Source of the DNA: Polynucleobacter sp. UK-Gri1-W3
GTDB taxonomy: Bacteria > Pseudomonadota > Gammaproteobacteria > Burkholderiales > Burkholderiaceae
Assembly: GCF_018881595.1 (NCBI RefSeq)
Contig: NZ_JACVQA010000001.1
Location: 428,288-492,287, forward strand
Direction of reading: 5' to 3'
Length of the DNA: 64,000 nt
In this document: piece after piece, positions 11,215 to 25,544 of the stretch
How positions within the stretch are numbered: the stretch's first letter is position 1
Layout of the letters: the number at the start of each line of letters is the position of its first letter
Made by a program: the position numbers and the translations under genes
Notes under the pieces: generated by a model
What the model was told of the DNA's origin: nothing
Databases searched by the model: none
What the model saw: only the letters and a program-made list of their open reading frames with translations

Positions 11215-11592
11215 ATGAACCCAAACAATCCAGGCACAGAAACTATTGATGACAAGCAGTTTTATCAGCTGGGAAGCGAATTATTGCAATCCATAGAAGT
11301 GGCATTAGAGGCTGCTGATGATGAGCTTGATCTGGATCTAGATGTCGAGCGTCAGGGTGGAAATGTCATCAATATTCGTTTTAAGGACAAAAGTGTCATT
11401 GTGGTCAACACTCAACCACCTTTGCATGAGATTTGGGTCGCTGCTAAATCAGGCGGATATCACTATCGTTGGGCTGGAACCATGGCAAAGCCTCTGTGGC
11501 TTGATACCAAAACAGGAAAAGAGCTTTTGAGCGACTTAACTGAATTTGCAAGCGCTCAGGCTGGACAGGCCGTAAAGATTAGCTTAATTTAA
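11215..11592 (+). CDS. cyaY: Iron-sulfur cluster assembly protein CyaY (bacterial frataxin)
   Basis: 125 aa from the ATG at 11215, chosen because AGGA lies 8 bases upstream; in-frame ATGs at 11170 and 11200 are alternatives. Frataxin features are an acidic helix 1 ([20 protein letters not shown], the iron-binding ridge), the strands [30 protein letters not shown], and the YRW...W.DTK motif. CyaY regulates IscS during Fe-S assembly. It diverges from lptM. Confidence 0.93.
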   Translation: MNPNNPGTETIDDKQFYQLGSELLQSIEVALEAADDELDLDLDVERQGGNVINIRFKDKSVIVVNTQPPLHEIWVAAKSGGYHYRWAGTMAKPLWLDTKTGKELLSDLTEFASAQAGQAVKISLI

Positions 11593-12674
11593 GCTGCGCC
11601 AGTAGCGCTTAATGTTTCAATCACTTGGGCATCAGCTACGCTTTTTATCTGAGCTTTACCAATTTTTTCTAACACTACGTAACGTATCTGCCCGCTCTCG
11701 GTTTTTTTATCCACCTGCATGAGCTCCATATAACGTTCTGCGCCAAACTTGGGCGGTGTAATTGGTAAATTCATGGATTGAATGATTTTGGTGAGGCGCT
11801 GAACATCTGCTTCGCTGATGTAATTGAGGCGACGTGATAAGTCTGCTCCAAGTACCATGCCGCAACCAACGGCTTCACCATGCAGCCATGCGCCATAACC
11901 CATGCCCGCTTCAATTGCATGACCAAAGGTATGGCCAAAGTTCAACGTTGCACGAATGCCACCTTCTCTTTCATCAGCAGATACCACTGCAGATTTAATT
12001 TCACAGGAGCGTAAGACAGCGTGTCCCATTGCTTCGGTGTCACATGCCAATAATGGTTTTGCATTAGCCTCGATCCAATCTAAGAATTGGGCATCGGCAA
12101 TAGCGCCATGTTTGATTACTTCTGCAAGACCGGCAGATAACTCTCTTGGGGGCAACGTCTTTAAGGTATTGAGATCGGCAATCACAGCGACTGGTTGATG
12201 AAAGGCGCCGATCATGTTTTTACCAAGCGGGTGATTAATACCAGTCTTGCCACCAACGGAAGAGTCTACTTGGGCAAGTAGGGTAGTCGGAACTTGAATA
12301 AAGCGAACTCCGCGCATGAAGCTGGCCGCAGCAAACCCAGTCATGTCACCTATGACACCACCACCCAAAGCGACCAACATGGTTTGGCGATCAGCGCCAA
12401 ACCTTAAAAGATCATCAAAAATCAGCTGAAGATTTTTCCAGTCCTTGTAAGACTCACCATCAGGCAGAACAATTGTTCTAACAGGTTTACCAAAAGTGCT
12501 AAGTGTTTTGGTAAGGTGCTCAGCATAGAGCGGGGCAACCGTAGTGTTACTAACGATATAGATAGAGCTTGCTTTTTCACAGGCACCAAATAAGCTTGCT
12601 TGATCAATCAGATCTGTACCAATATAAATTGGATAACTGCGATTACCGAGATCAACTTCAAGTGTTTTCATCAT
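11589..12674 (-). CDS. aroB: 3-dehydroquinate synthase
   Basis: About 361 aa from an ATG at 12674; a second ATG follows directly and a TTG lies at 12680. The second shikimate-pathway enzyme turns DAHP into 3-dehydroquinate using NAD and a divalent metal. NAD-loop [30 protein letters not shown], and metal-binding [12 protein letters not shown] are all present. It overlaps the end of convergent cyaY by 4 bases and follows aroK closely, so aroK-aroB form one unit. Confidence 0.96.
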   Translation of the reverse strand: MMKTLEVDLGNRSYPIYIGTDLIDQASLFGACEKASSIYIVSNTTVAPLYAEHLTKTLSTFGKPVRTIVLPDGESYKDWKNLQLIFDDLLRFGADRQTMLVALGGGVIGDMTGFAAASFMRGVRFIQVPTTLLAQVDSSVGGKTGINHPLGKNMIGAFHQPVAVIADLNTLKTLPPRELSAGLAEVIKHGAIADAQFLDWIEANAKPLLACDTEAMGHAVLRSCEIKSAVVSADEREGGIRATLNFGHTFGHAIEAGMGYGAWLHGEAVGCGMVLGADLSRRLNYISEADVQRLTKIIQSMNLPITPPKFGAERYMELMQVDKKTESGQIRYVVLEKIGKAQIKSVADAQVIETLSATGAA

Positions 12675-12685
12675 GGCCAATATAT

Positions 12686-13210
12686 TTAAGCGGAAAGTTC
12701 GAGCTGCATAATTAAGGTGTTGACTAGTTGATTAACGCTGGGTTTTCCAGTCTCAATCACGTAGTCGGCAATTTCGCGATACAGGGGATCGCGTATGGAA
12801 TACAAGTTTTCTAGAATCTTTTTGGCATCACCATTTTTTAATAAGGGGCGACCTTCGCCACCTTTAGTGCGATGCCAAAGTTCAATTGGATTGGCATGTA
12901 GATAAATGACGGTGCCATGCTCGCTTAATGCCTGGCGATTTTCTGGTGAAAGGATTGCGCCTCCACCGGTTGCCAAAATAACGTCTTGCTCGGCAGTAAT
13001 TTCACGGATAGCTTGGGCTTCTCTTTTGCGAAAGCCTTCTTCGCCTTCCATTTCAAAGATGACAGGAATTTTTACGCCACAACGTTCTTCGATGACATGG
13101 TCAGCATCTAAAAAGCGACGCCCTAATTTTTTAGCCAGTACCTTGCCGACGGTCGACTTCCCGGCGCCCATGAGGCCGATCAGAAAGATATTGTTTGTCG
13201 AAGAGTTCAC
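12686..13210 (-). CDS. aroK: Shikimate kinase
   Basis: 174 aa. P-loop GLMGAGKST at residues 12-20, shikimate-binding DADHVIE, ATGGGA, and the LID region GEGRPLLKN are present. It phosphorylates shikimate with ATP. It sits between the secretin gene and aroB, the usual pilQ-aroK-aroB order, with 12 bases separating it from the secretin stop. Confidence 0.96.
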   Translation of the reverse strand: MNSSTNNIFLIGLMGAGKSTVGKVLAKKLGRRFLDADHVIEERCGVKIPVIFEMEGEEGFRKREAQAIREITAEQDVILATGGGAILSPENRQALSEHGTVIYLHANPIELWHRTKGGEGRPLLKNGDAKKILENLYSIRDPLYREIADYVIETGKPSVNQLVNTLIMQLELSA

Positions 13211-13222
13211 CCCTCGATTTTA

Positions 13223-14344
13223 TTAGGGTTTGTCGAGAACGGTCGGAGTAAGGAAGACAAGCAGCTCAGTTTTGTCTTGTAATTTAGATTTATGGCGGAA
13301 AAAATGGCCAATGAGGGGTATATCTCCCAATAAAGGGATTTTCACTTCATCTTCGCGTTCAGTGGTTTGGAAGATGCCGCCAATGATTGCTGTTCCTCCA
13401 TTTTCAACAGTCACCTCTGAACTCAGGCTTTTGGTGTCAATCGCATAACCCTGCTCTGTTTTCATGCCAACGGTGTCTTTATTAATGCCAACCAGCATGG
13501 AAATCTTGCCATCCGGATGAATTTTGGGAAGAACCTCAAGACGGAGGTTTGCCTTTCTGAATTGCAATTTACTGCCATTTTGATTCGACGTTTGGTATGG
13601 AAGCTCTGTGCCTTGTTCAATCGTAGCCTTCACTTGATCGCCAGTCATGATGCGAGGGTTGGAGAGAATCTTTCCCTGCCCCTCTGATTCAAGCGCAGAG
13701 AGTTCTGCTTGAAGAATTCGACTGGCATTTCTAGAGACAAGGGTTGCGGCTATGGAGGCTGGATTAAAGCCGCTTAATCCAGCTCCGCCCAGGTCGATAT
13801 TGCCCACCAGTTTTTGCTCTGCGTGACCTCCAATCCCATTGGCTTGGTAGCCAAGCTTAACGCCTAGCTCTCTAGCAAAGCGCTCATCAGCTTCGACTAT
13901 TCGTGCCTCAATGAGAATTTGCCTTGGGCTATTAATGTGATCTCCTCCAAAGGGAAGGGCAGCATCCTCGCGCCGGAATTTTTGAAAAGCTTGGATTTCT
14001 GCATGAGGCCCAATCCAGTAGATTTCTCCATTGCGCACTACCCTCAAGCCACGGCTTGCCAAAATAGAGTGAAGGGCTGTTTGCCAGGGAGTATTTCTGA
14101 GGTCTATCGAAATAGTTCCCTGAATTGACTCGCTTAACAAAAAATTGGTGTTTCCCAATTTGGCCATGACTTGCAAAAGCTCTGTCATTTCGATGTCTGT
14201 AAATTGCAGACTAATGGGGCTCAGAAAATGATTTTGTGAGGGCAAGCCTCCTACTGCTCGATTGCCTAATAAAAGCATCAATACAGCCATCCAAATGCTG
14301 AAATTTTTTAAGCGTTTTTTGATGCTTTTTGGAATGGTTTTCAT
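13223..14344 (-). CDS. pilQ: Short PilQ-like secretin
   Basis: 373 aa, about half the length of normal type IV pilus PilQ. A signal-anchor-like segment (residues about 16-31) is followed by one STN/N0-type domain (SLQFTDIEMTELLQVM... TISIDL) and then the secretin core (RQILIEARIVEADERFARELG, GKILSNPRIMTGDQ, IPLLGDIPLIGHFFR, TELLVFLTPTVL). The AMIN domains and most N-domains are missing. It overlaps the upstream gene by 4 bases and precedes aroK, the classic pilQ place. Secretins form outer-membrane pores for pili, DNA uptake or type II secretion. Which of these applies here is unknown. Confidence 0.88.
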   Translation of the reverse strand: MKTIPKSIKKRLKNFSIWMAVLMLLLGNRAVGGLPSQNHFLSPISLQFTDIEMTELLQVMAKLGNTNFLLSESIQGTISIDLRNTPWQTALHSILASRGLRVVRNGEIYWIGPHAEIQAFQKFRREDAALPFGGDHINSPRQILIEARIVEADERFARELGVKLGYQANGIGGHAEQKLVGNIDLGGAGLSGFNPASIAATLVSRNASRILQAELSALESEGQGKILSNPRIMTGDQVKATIEQGTELPYQTSNQNGSKLQFRKANLRLEVLPKIHPDGKISMLVGINKDTVGMKTEQGYAIDTKSLSSEVTVENGGTAIIGGIFQTTEREDEVKIPLLGDIPLIGHFFRHKSKLQDKTELLVFLTPTVLDKP

Positions 14345-15033
14345 GGCCCTTTGGAAGCCTTCAAAACCATAGATTTACCTTGGCTATGGGTAAGGGTGAC
14401 AAGTCCTTTTTCAATATTGCTCAGACGCCATTCCCCTAAAACCTGAGCTCCTTTTTCAAAGACGAGATGGCTTTTGCCTGTATGAAAATAGGCTTGATGG
14501 GAGATGCCCATTTGTGAGGCCCCAAGGTAGCGCCAGCGGCGGAGTTCTGACTCATGAGTAGGTATTTGTGGCTTACTGAAAACTCGGATATCTGGTTTTT
14601 TCTCCTCTAATGAGTGAATACTCACTTCTAATTCATCTAATGCAATATATAGATCTTCTTGTTCCTGATAGATTTCATCACGCATTAAAGACAACTCTTT
14701 TTTTAGTTCGGAGATCTGCTTTTGAGACTCCTCAAGAGCATTTTGAGAGTTGCTATCAAAGGCGTTATAGACAACAAAAAATCCAACAGCTATCGCAATT
14801 AAGGCGCCAACAAGGATGACGTGAACCGCCAATCCCTGCGTTAAATTTTTAATCTGACTATGGCTTAGGGACGCCGTGAATGAATTGCCATTGCTTTGAC
14901 TTGAGGGTCTGGGTGGAATGCTTTTTTGAGGGGGTGGCTTGCGAATTCCATGTGGGTCTGGGATTGCTGGATCATCACCCAGGTCACTCAAAATTTCATC
15001 AAAGGATTGGCTGGAAATATGGCGTGCTGGCAT
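14341..15033 (-). CDS. One-TM coiled-coil protein at the pilNOP position; possible secretin-partner protein
   Basis: 230 aa. A Pro-rich cytoplasmic head (residues 1-60) is followed by one membrane helix (about 68-90), a predicted coiled coil (about 94-146, rich in E, Q, L and K), and a small periplasmic C-terminal part with VLGEWRLSNIEKGLVTLTHS. That last pattern recalls the beta-strand core of PilP/GspC HR domains, which touch secretins. The stop overlaps the secretin start (ATGA). I do not recognise the family with certainty; the PilP/PilO-like role is inferred from layout and position. Confidence 0.65.
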   Translation of the reverse strand: MPARHISSQSFDEILSDLGDDPAIPDPHGIRKPPPQKSIPPRPSSQSNGNSFTASLSHSQIKNLTQGLAVHVILVGALIAIAVGFFVVYNAFDSNSQNALEESQKQISELKKELSLMRDEIYQEQEDLYIALDELEVSIHSLEEKKPDIRVFSKPQIPTHESELRRWRYLGASQMGISHQAYFHTGKSHLVFEKGAQVLGEWRLSNIEKGLVTLTHSQGKSMVLKASKGP

Positions 15034-15147
15034 GCCTATATTCTTGGTTTTTGAGAGCTAAAAATCCATCGGTCTGGCTTGAACCCTGTGTCAGAAATCC
15101 CCCTTTTGCCGCACCCAAAAGAAGGGTTTTGGAGCTTTTAGTGAAAT

Positions 15148-15173
15148 TGTCTAAGCACCCTATAATTTAGACA
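15148..15173 (+). promoter_or_regulatory. mrcA promoter -10 box inside an inverted repeat; transcript probably leaderless
   Basis: A consensus TATAAT lies at 15161-15166, eight bases before the mrcA ATG at 15175. Transcription would therefore start on or within a few bases of the A of the ATG. The box lies inside a perfect 7-bp inverted repeat, TGTCTAA (15148-15154) and TTAGACA (15167-15173), which could be an operator. No Shine-Dalgarno sequence precedes the ATG. The -35 region (TTAGTG) is poor. Confidence 0.55.
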
Positions 15174-15174
15174 T

Positions 15175-17511
15175 ATGGCCCTACCCCCAAAAGACAAGCC
15201 GCCGCTAAATCAGCGTCCCATTCGTCCATCCGATAGACGTCCTCGGCAAGCGCGAGTTGAGCCGGGCTTGCAACGCAAGAATTCAAGTAACCCCCTCGTA
15301 AAGGCTTTGTTGATCATCGGCGTAGTTTTTGCCCTAGTGATTACATTGCTGATGGGTTATGCCTTCTTGGTGGCTAAACCTAACCTTCCGAAAATTTCTG
15401 CCTTAACTGACTACAACCCCAAGACTCCTCTACGTATCTATACGGCGGATAAGGTATTAATTGGCGAGTTTGGTGAGGAGCGACGCAAGGTAATTCCGTT
15501 AAATGAAATTCCTCAAAGCATGCGCAATGCTGTTTTAGCCATTGAAGATGATCGTTTTTATTCTCATGGTGGTGTGGACTACGTTGGAATTTTGCGGGCA
15601 GCAGTAACCAATTTGCGTGGACACCTTTCGCAGGGTGCCTCAACGATCACCATGCAAGTGGCGCGCAATTTTTTCCTCAGTAATGAGAAAACGTTTAGTC
15701 GAAAAATATACGAAGTACTGCTTGCATGGGAAATTGAGTCTCAATTAACTAAAGACAAAATTCTGGAAATCTATATGAACCAGATTTTTTTAGGCCAAAG
15801 AGCGTTTGGATTTTCTAGTGCTGCGCAGATTTACTTTGGCATTGATTTAAAGGACATTACGATCGCTCAGTCAGCGATGTTGGCGGGCTTGCCAAAAGCC
15901 CCGTCAGCCTATAACCCCGTCAGTAATTTCCGTCGTGCCAAGATTCGCCAAGAGTACATTCTTCAGCGTATGCGTGATTTGGGCTACATCACGCCTGAAG
16001 AGTATCAAAAAGCCATGATTGAAGAGTTGCATATTCGTGGTCTTGGTAATGAGTTTGCAGTTCGAGCCGACTTCCCGGCTGAAATGGTTCGTCAATTGCT
16101 CTTTACTCAATATGGAGAAGCAATTTATTCGCAAGGGATTGATGTTTACACCACCATCTTGAAAGCTGATCAAGATGCGGCTTATAAGGCTGTACGCAAG
16201 GGAATTTTTGAATACGATTTGCGTCATGCTTATCGTGGTCCAGAAGGCTTTATCGATCTCCCTGAAGATTCCGTGAAACGCCAGCGCGCGATTGACGAAG
16301 CATTGCTTGCCTACCCGCAGCTTGATGATTTGCAGTCTGGTGTAGTGCTTGATATTAAGCCGAAAGAAATGCAGGTCATGATTTCGACCGGAGATACCAT
16401 CACTATTAAAGGTGAGGGCATGAAGTTAGCGGCCGCATCTATTACTGATAGTACTCAACCTAAAAAACGTTTGCGTCCTGGCGCTGTGGTGCGCCTCCTG
16501 TCGGACGGCGGCGTATGGAAGCTAGCCCAGTTGCCGCAAGTTGAGGCTGCCTTTGTATCCATGAATGCTGAGACTGGGGCAATTCTGTCTTTAGTGGGTG
16601 GTTTTGATTTCCGTCGCAACCAATTTAACCATGTGACACAAGCTTTGCGTCAGCCTGGCTCCTCATTTAAGCCATTCATTTACGCAGCTGCGATTGAAAA
16701 GGGCTTCACACCCAGCACGATGGTGAACGATGCGCCGTTATCGATTGGTAGCATGGAAACGGGTAGCCAAGCTTGGGAGCCTAAAAACTATGACGGTAAA
16801 TATGACGGCATGATGCGTTTACGCAATGCCTTAGCAAAATCGAAGAATTTAGTTTCGGTTCGCATCATTCGCGCCATCGGCCCTTCTTATGCACAAGAAT
16901 ATATTCAGCGTTTTGGCTTTGAGCCAGAAAAACATCCTCCTTATTTAACAATGGCTTTGGGCGCAGGTTCTGTAACCCCATTGCAGATGGCCTCTGCTTA
17001 TAGTGTGTTTGCAAATGGCGGCTATCGTGTAGATCCATTTTTGATTGACAAGATGGTGGACTCTAAAGGCACCGTCATGTTCGAAGCAAAACCTACTCGT
17101 GCAGGCGAGGATGCTCCTCGTGTGTTGGATGCACGCACTGCATTTGTGATGGACAGCATGCTGCAAGAAGTGACCAAGACGGGTACTGCAGCCTCAGCGC
17201 GTGGTAAGTTGGGACGCAGCGACATTGCTGGTAAAACAGGCACAACGAATGATTCGCACGATGCCTGGTTTGCTGGCTATAACCCTAAAGTAGTTGCGAT
17301 TGCATGGATTGGCTTTGATAAGCCTGCGAGTTTAGGTGATCGTGAGACTGGTGGTGGACTTGCTTTGCCAATGTGGATTTCTTACATGGCGACTGCATTA
17401 AAAGATAGCCCTCAGATCTCCCGTGAGGTACCAAGTGGAGTAACTCAAGTGGATGGCGACTGGTTTATTCCTGACTTCTCTAACAATGGCGGTGTGCGCG
17501 AACTGCAATAG
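15175..17511 (+). CDS. mrcA: Penicillin-binding protein 1A (bifunctional transglycosylase/transpeptidase)
   Basis: 778 aa. A basic Pro-rich cytoplasmic tail and one TM helix (about residues 42-66) are followed by a family-51 glycosyltransferase domain with catalytic Glu124 (AIEDDRFYSHGG) and GASTITMQVARN, an OB-like insert, and a transpeptidase domain with Ser496-x-x-Lys499 (GSSFKP), SKN, and KTGTTND. It polymerises and cross-links peptidoglycan. Divergent from the pilus-type pair, as in most beta- and gammaproteobacteria. Confidence 0.96.
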   Translation: MALPPKDKPPLNQRPIRPSDRRPRQARVEPGLQRKNSSNPLVKALLIIGVVFALVITLLMGYAFLVAKPNLPKISALTDYNPKTPLRIYTADKVLIGEFGEERRKVIPLNEIPQSMRNAVLAIEDDRFYSHGGVDYVGILRAAVTNLRGHLSQGASTITMQVARNFFLSNEKTFSRKIYEVLLAWEIESQLTKDKILEIYMNQIFLGQRAFGFSSAAQIYFGIDLKDITIAQSAMLAGLPKAPSAYNPVSNFRRAKIRQEYILQRMRDLGYITPEEYQKAMIEELHIRGLGNEFAVRADFPAEMVRQLLFTQYGEAIYSQGIDVYTTILKADQDAAYKAVRKGIFEYDLRHAYRGPEGFIDLPEDSVKRQRAIDEALLAYPQLDDLQSGVVLDIKPKEMQVMISTGDTITIKGEGMKLAAASITDSTQPKKRLRPGAVVRLLSDGGVWKLAQLPQVEAAFVSMNAETGAILSLVGGFDFRRNQFNHVTQALRQPGSSFKPFIYAAAIEKGFTPSTMVNDAPLSIGSMETGSQAWEPKNYDGKYDGMMRLRNALAKSKNLVSVRIIRAIGPSYAQEYIQRFGFEPEKHPPYLTMALGAGSVTPLQMASAYSVFANGGYRVDPFLIDKMVDSKGTVMFEAKPTRAGEDAPRVLDARTAFVMDSMLQEVTKTGTAASARGKLGRSDIAGKTGTTNDSHDAWFAGYNPKVVAIAWIGFDKPASLGDRETGGGLALPMWISYMATALKDSPQISREVPSGVTQVDGDWFIPDFSNNGGVRELQ

Positions 17512-17523
17512 TTCGTTTTCAAC

Positions 17524-18228
17524 ATGGCACGGCAAGCTCGCACAGTAATACCAGGCCAAGCAATGCATGTGATGGTTCGTGGCAACAATCGCGAAACACT
17601 CTTTTATACGGATCAAGACCGGCGGACTTACTTAGAGTGGTTACGAGAAGCAGCAAGGCAATTTGGTTGTGCAGTACATGCCTTTGCATTAATGCCTAAT
17701 CATGTTCATTTATTAATGACTCCTCAAAACGAAGATTCGCTTGCTAAGACAATGCAATCTCTTGGACGTCGTTATGCGCAATACTTTAATCAGCAGCATC
17801 GTCGGTCTGGAACCATTTGGGAAGGACGCTATCGCTCGTCACTCATTGATCCAGATTATTTTCTGCGCTGTCAGCGTTACATAGAGCTCAATCCCGTGAG
17901 GTCTGGATATGAATCTAATCCCCAAGGCTCTACTTGGACTAGTTTTGCAACCCATATTGGAGGTAAAGCCGAGCCTTGGTTGGTAGATCATCAGCACTTT
18001 TGGAAGCTAGGTAATACCCCTTTTGAGCGGCAGATGGGCTGGGCTAACTTTGTAAAAGAGGGCGCGCCTCACTGGGAAGATCGCCAAATTACAGAATCAC
18101 TGATTCGCTCCAAGCCTTGGGTGAGCGATATTTATGCGAAAAAGCTCTTTAAAGACTCACCAGAGATAGCTGCAATTCGGCACCGTGGTCGCCCTAGAAA
18201 AATAAACCTAGTAAATTCAATAACTTAG
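17524..18228 (+). CDS. REP-associated tyrosine transposase (RAYT, IS200/Y1 family)
   Basis: 234 aa, apparently intact. The HUH motif is His60-Val-His62 in FALMPNHVHLLM, and the catalytic tyrosine is probably Tyr119 in RYIELNPVRSG, the RAYT version of the Y1 motif. RAYTs are domesticated single-copy relatives of IS200/IS605 transposases that act on palindromic REP/BIME sequences. It starts 12 bases after mrcA with no clear promoter. A palindrome lies 51 bases after its stop and may be its substrate. Confidence 0.9.
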   Translation: MARQARTVIPGQAMHVMVRGNNRETLFYTDQDRRTYLEWLREAARQFGCAVHAFALMPNHVHLLMTPQNEDSLAKTMQSLGRRYAQYFNQQHRRSGTIWEGRYRSSLIDPDYFLRCQRYIELNPVRSGYESNPQGSTWTSFATHIGGKAEPWLVDHQHFWKLGNTPFERQMGWANFVKEGAPHWEDRQITESLIRSKPWVSDIYAKKLFKDSPEIAAIRHRGRPRKINLVNSIT

Positions 18229-18278
18229 TCAGATAGTTAGTAGTCTAGATACAAGCTAGGGTGTTGAAAACTGCCACT

Positions 18279-18331
18279 CTGTCCCCATATATTTAATTCA
18301 TATTGGTGCGGCATCAAATTAAATGGGACAG
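18279..18331. repeat. Palindrome downstream of the RAYT gene (candidate REP-like element)
   Basis: CTGTCCC (18279-18285) pairs with GGGACAG (18325-18331), and the inner ATTTAATT (18291-18298) pairs with AATTAAAT (18317-18324). The result is an imperfect hairpin with a loop of about 18 bases. It lies between the RAYT stop and the gltB ATG. REP-like palindromes beside their RAYT gene are a known arrangement. Confidence 0.6.
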
Positions 18332-18422
18332 ATTCATTTTATTTCTATTGCATCGGTGTGGGTATTCCCCTATATTTGATCCTCCAAAAGTAATCAGGCC
18401 TTTGTCGCCCCTCGGAAATATT

Positions 18423-23168
<4,746 letters not shown>

Positions 23169-23215
23169 GCCACTTGATCAATAAAGACATTAAGAAAAGA
23201 TACTAAGGATTCGAT

Positions 23216-24679
23216 ATGGGTAAGGTCACTGGATTTATGGAGTTTGAGCGCGTTGGTGAAACGTACGAAGCGCCGGTTAAACGCCTCCATCATTACAAAG
23301 AATTTGTTGCTGCATTGACTGATGAAGAAGCAAAAGTTCAAGGTGCGCGTTGTATGGATTGCGGCATCCCGTTCTGTAATAACGGCTGCCCAGTGAACAA
23401 CATCATTCCTGACTTCAATGACTTGGTATTTCATAATGATTGGAAGAATGCATTGGATGTTTTGCAATCCACTAATAACTTCCCAGAATTTACAGGCCGT
23501 ATTTGTCCGGCTCCTTGTGAAGCCGCATGTACCTTAGGAATCAATAGCACTGCAGTGGGCATCAAGTCTATTGAGCATGCCATTATTGATAAGGGTTGGG
23601 AAAATGGTTGGGTTAAACCACAACCACCTAAAACTAAGACTGGTAAAAAAGTAGCAGTAGTGGGTGGCGGCCCAGCAGGCATGGCAGCTGCGCAGCAATT
23701 AGCGCGCGTTGGTCATGATGTAACCGTGTTTGAAAAGAATGATCGTGTTGGCGGCTTACTGCGCTACGGCATTCCTGATTTCAAAATGGAAAAGTGGTTG
23801 ATTGATCGTCGTGTAGAGCAGATGCAAGCTGAAGGCGTCAAGTTTGAGACTGGCGTTTTTGTTGGTAAAGAAGCGATTGGTACTGAAGTAAAAAATTACT
23901 CTAACAAAACGGTTTCTCCTGAGCAGTTGATGAAAGATTTTGATGCGGTAGTTATTACTGGTGGCGCAGAGCAGCCGCGTGATTTGCCAGTACCAGGTCG
24001 TGAATTAGCGGGCGTGCACTATGCGTTGGAATTTTTGATTCCGCAGAACAAAGAGAATGCAGGCGATTTTAAAAATGAAATTCGCGCAACAGATAAGCAT
24101 GTAGTCGTTATCGGTGGTGGTGACACAGGTTCAGATTGTGTTGGAACTTCAAATCGTCATGGTGCAACCAAGATTACCCAGTTTGAATTACTCCCTCAGC
24201 CTCCAGCAGTTGAGAACACGCCTTTGGTGTGGCCATATTGGCCAACAAAGCTGCGCACCTCCTCATCTCATGAAGAAGGTTGTGAGCGCGACTGGTCTGT
24301 TGGAACAAAGCGTTTTGAAGGTAAAAACGGCAAAGTTGAGAAACTCATTGGCGTTCGTTTGGAGTGGAAAGACGGCAAGATGGCAGAAGTGCCAAACTCC
24401 GAATTTGAAATAAAGGCGGATTTAGTGCTTTTAGCAATGGGCTTTGTGTCTCCGGTCCAGCAGGTCTTGAATGCATTTGGCGTTGAGAAAGATGCTCGCG
24501 GTAATGCAAAAGCAACGGAAGATGGTCAAAATGCTTATCAAACTAACGTTCCTAAGGTGTTTGCAGCGGGTGATATGCGTCGCGGACAGTCTTTGGTGGT
24601 TTGGGCAATTCGTGAAGGCCGTCAATGTGCCCGTTCAGTAGACGAGTATTTAATGGGGTCTTCTGTTTTACCTCGATAA
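23216..24679 (+). CDS. gltD: Glutamate synthase (NADPH) small subunit
   Basis: 487 aa. The N-terminal domain carries the 4Fe-4S cysteines ([15 protein letters not shown] and [12 protein letters not shown]). An FAD-binding motif [14 protein letters not shown] lies near residue 147 and an NADPH-binding motif [13 protein letters not shown] near residue 300. It passes electrons from NADPH to GltB. mlaF starts 10 bases after its stop, so read-through is likely. Confidence 0.97.
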   Translation: MGKVTGFMEFERVGETYEAPVKRLHHYKEFVAALTDEEAKVQGARCMDCGIPFCNNGCPVNNIIPDFNDLVFHNDWKNALDVLQSTNNFPEFTGRICPAPCEAACTLGINSTAVGIKSIEHAIIDKGWENGWVKPQPPKTKTGKKVAVVGGGPAGMAAAQQLARVGHDVTVFEKNDRVGGLLRYGIPDFKMEKWLIDRRVEQMQAEGVKFETGVFVGKEAIGTEVKNYSNKTVSPEQLMKDFDAVVITGGAEQPRDLPVPGRELAGVHYALEFLIPQNKENAGDFKNEIRATDKHVVVIGGGDTGSDCVGTSNRHGATKITQFELLPQPPAVENTPLVWPYWPTKLRTSSSHEEGCERDWSVGTKRFEGKNGKVEKLIGVRLEWKDGKMAEVPNSEFEIKADLVLLAMGFVSPVQQVLNAFGVEKDARGNAKATEDGQNAYQTNVPKVFAAGDMRRGQSLVVWAIREGRQCARSVDEYLMGSSVLPR

Positions 24680-24689
24680 TGTCGAGGAT

Positions 24690-25544
24690 ATGAACAGTGG
24701 CCAGCCAAACTCTTTGGATGTAAGCAAGCAAGCTATAGGTGAAGTTATCGTCTCTATTAAAGACGTTAACTTTTCCTATGCTCCAGGTGAGCGGCAAATT
24801 TTGTCGGGACTCAATATGGAGTTTCGACGCGGTCAAGTAGTTGCTGTCATGGGTGGTTCGGGCTGTGGCAAGACTACTATCCTTCGTTTGATTGGCGGTC
24901 AATACACCGCGCAGTCAGGGCAAGTTCTTTTTGAAGGTAAAGATATCGGCAAGATGAGCGGTGCTGAGTTAATGGCTGCTCGTCGTCGCATGGGAATGCT
25001 TTTTCAGTTTGGCGCCTTATTCACTGACCTGAGTGTTTTTGAAAACGTTGCCTTTCCTTTGCGTGAACATACTGACCTTAGTGAAGAATTATTGCGTTCA
25101 CTAGTATTGATGAAACTTAATGCAGTTGGTTTGCGCGGCGCACGCGATTTAATGCCTTCACAAATTTCTGGTGGTATGGCAAGACGTGTTGCTCTCGCTA
25201 GAGCGATTGCATTAGATCCACCGCTGATCATGTATGACGAGCCATTTGCTGGCCTTGATCCTATCTCTCTTGGTATCACAGCGCGCCTAATTCGGGATCT
25301 CAATAATGCCCTGGGAGCCACGAGTTTATTGGTTACACACGATGTCGAAGAGACTTTTGCAATCGCAGATTACGTCTACTTTATTGCGAATGGACGGATT
25401 GGTGCAGAAGGTACTCCTGAAGAGTTGAGTCGCTCAACCGACTCTTTTGTTAGACAATTTTTAGACGCAGCGCCAGATGGTCCAGTGCCTTTCCATTACC
25501 CAGGCAAAAGCTTGGAAGAAGATTTTGGAGTGAGTGCCCAATGA
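24690..25544 (+). CDS. mlaF: Mla phospholipid transport ATP-binding protein MlaF
   Basis: 284 aa. Walker A GGSGCGKTT, signature QISGGMARR (the MlaF-type ISGGM variant) and Walker B LIMYDEPFAGLDP are present. It energises the MlaFEDB inner-membrane complex, which moves phospholipids between outer and inner membranes. It overlaps mlaE by 4 bases. Confidence 0.96.
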   Translation: MNSGQPNSLDVSKQAIGEVIVSIKDVNFSYAPGERQILSGLNMEFRRGQVVAVMGGSGCGKTTILRLIGGQYTAQSGQVLFEGKDIGKMSGAELMAARRRMGMLFQFGALFTDLSVFENVAFPLREHTDLSEELLRSLVLMKLNAVGLRGARDLMPSQISGGMARRVALARAIALDPPLIMYDEPFAGLDPISLGITARLIRDLNNALGATSLLVTHDVEETFAIADYVYFIANGRIGAEGTPEELSRSTDSFVRQFLDAAPDGPVPFHYPGKSLEEDFGVSAQ

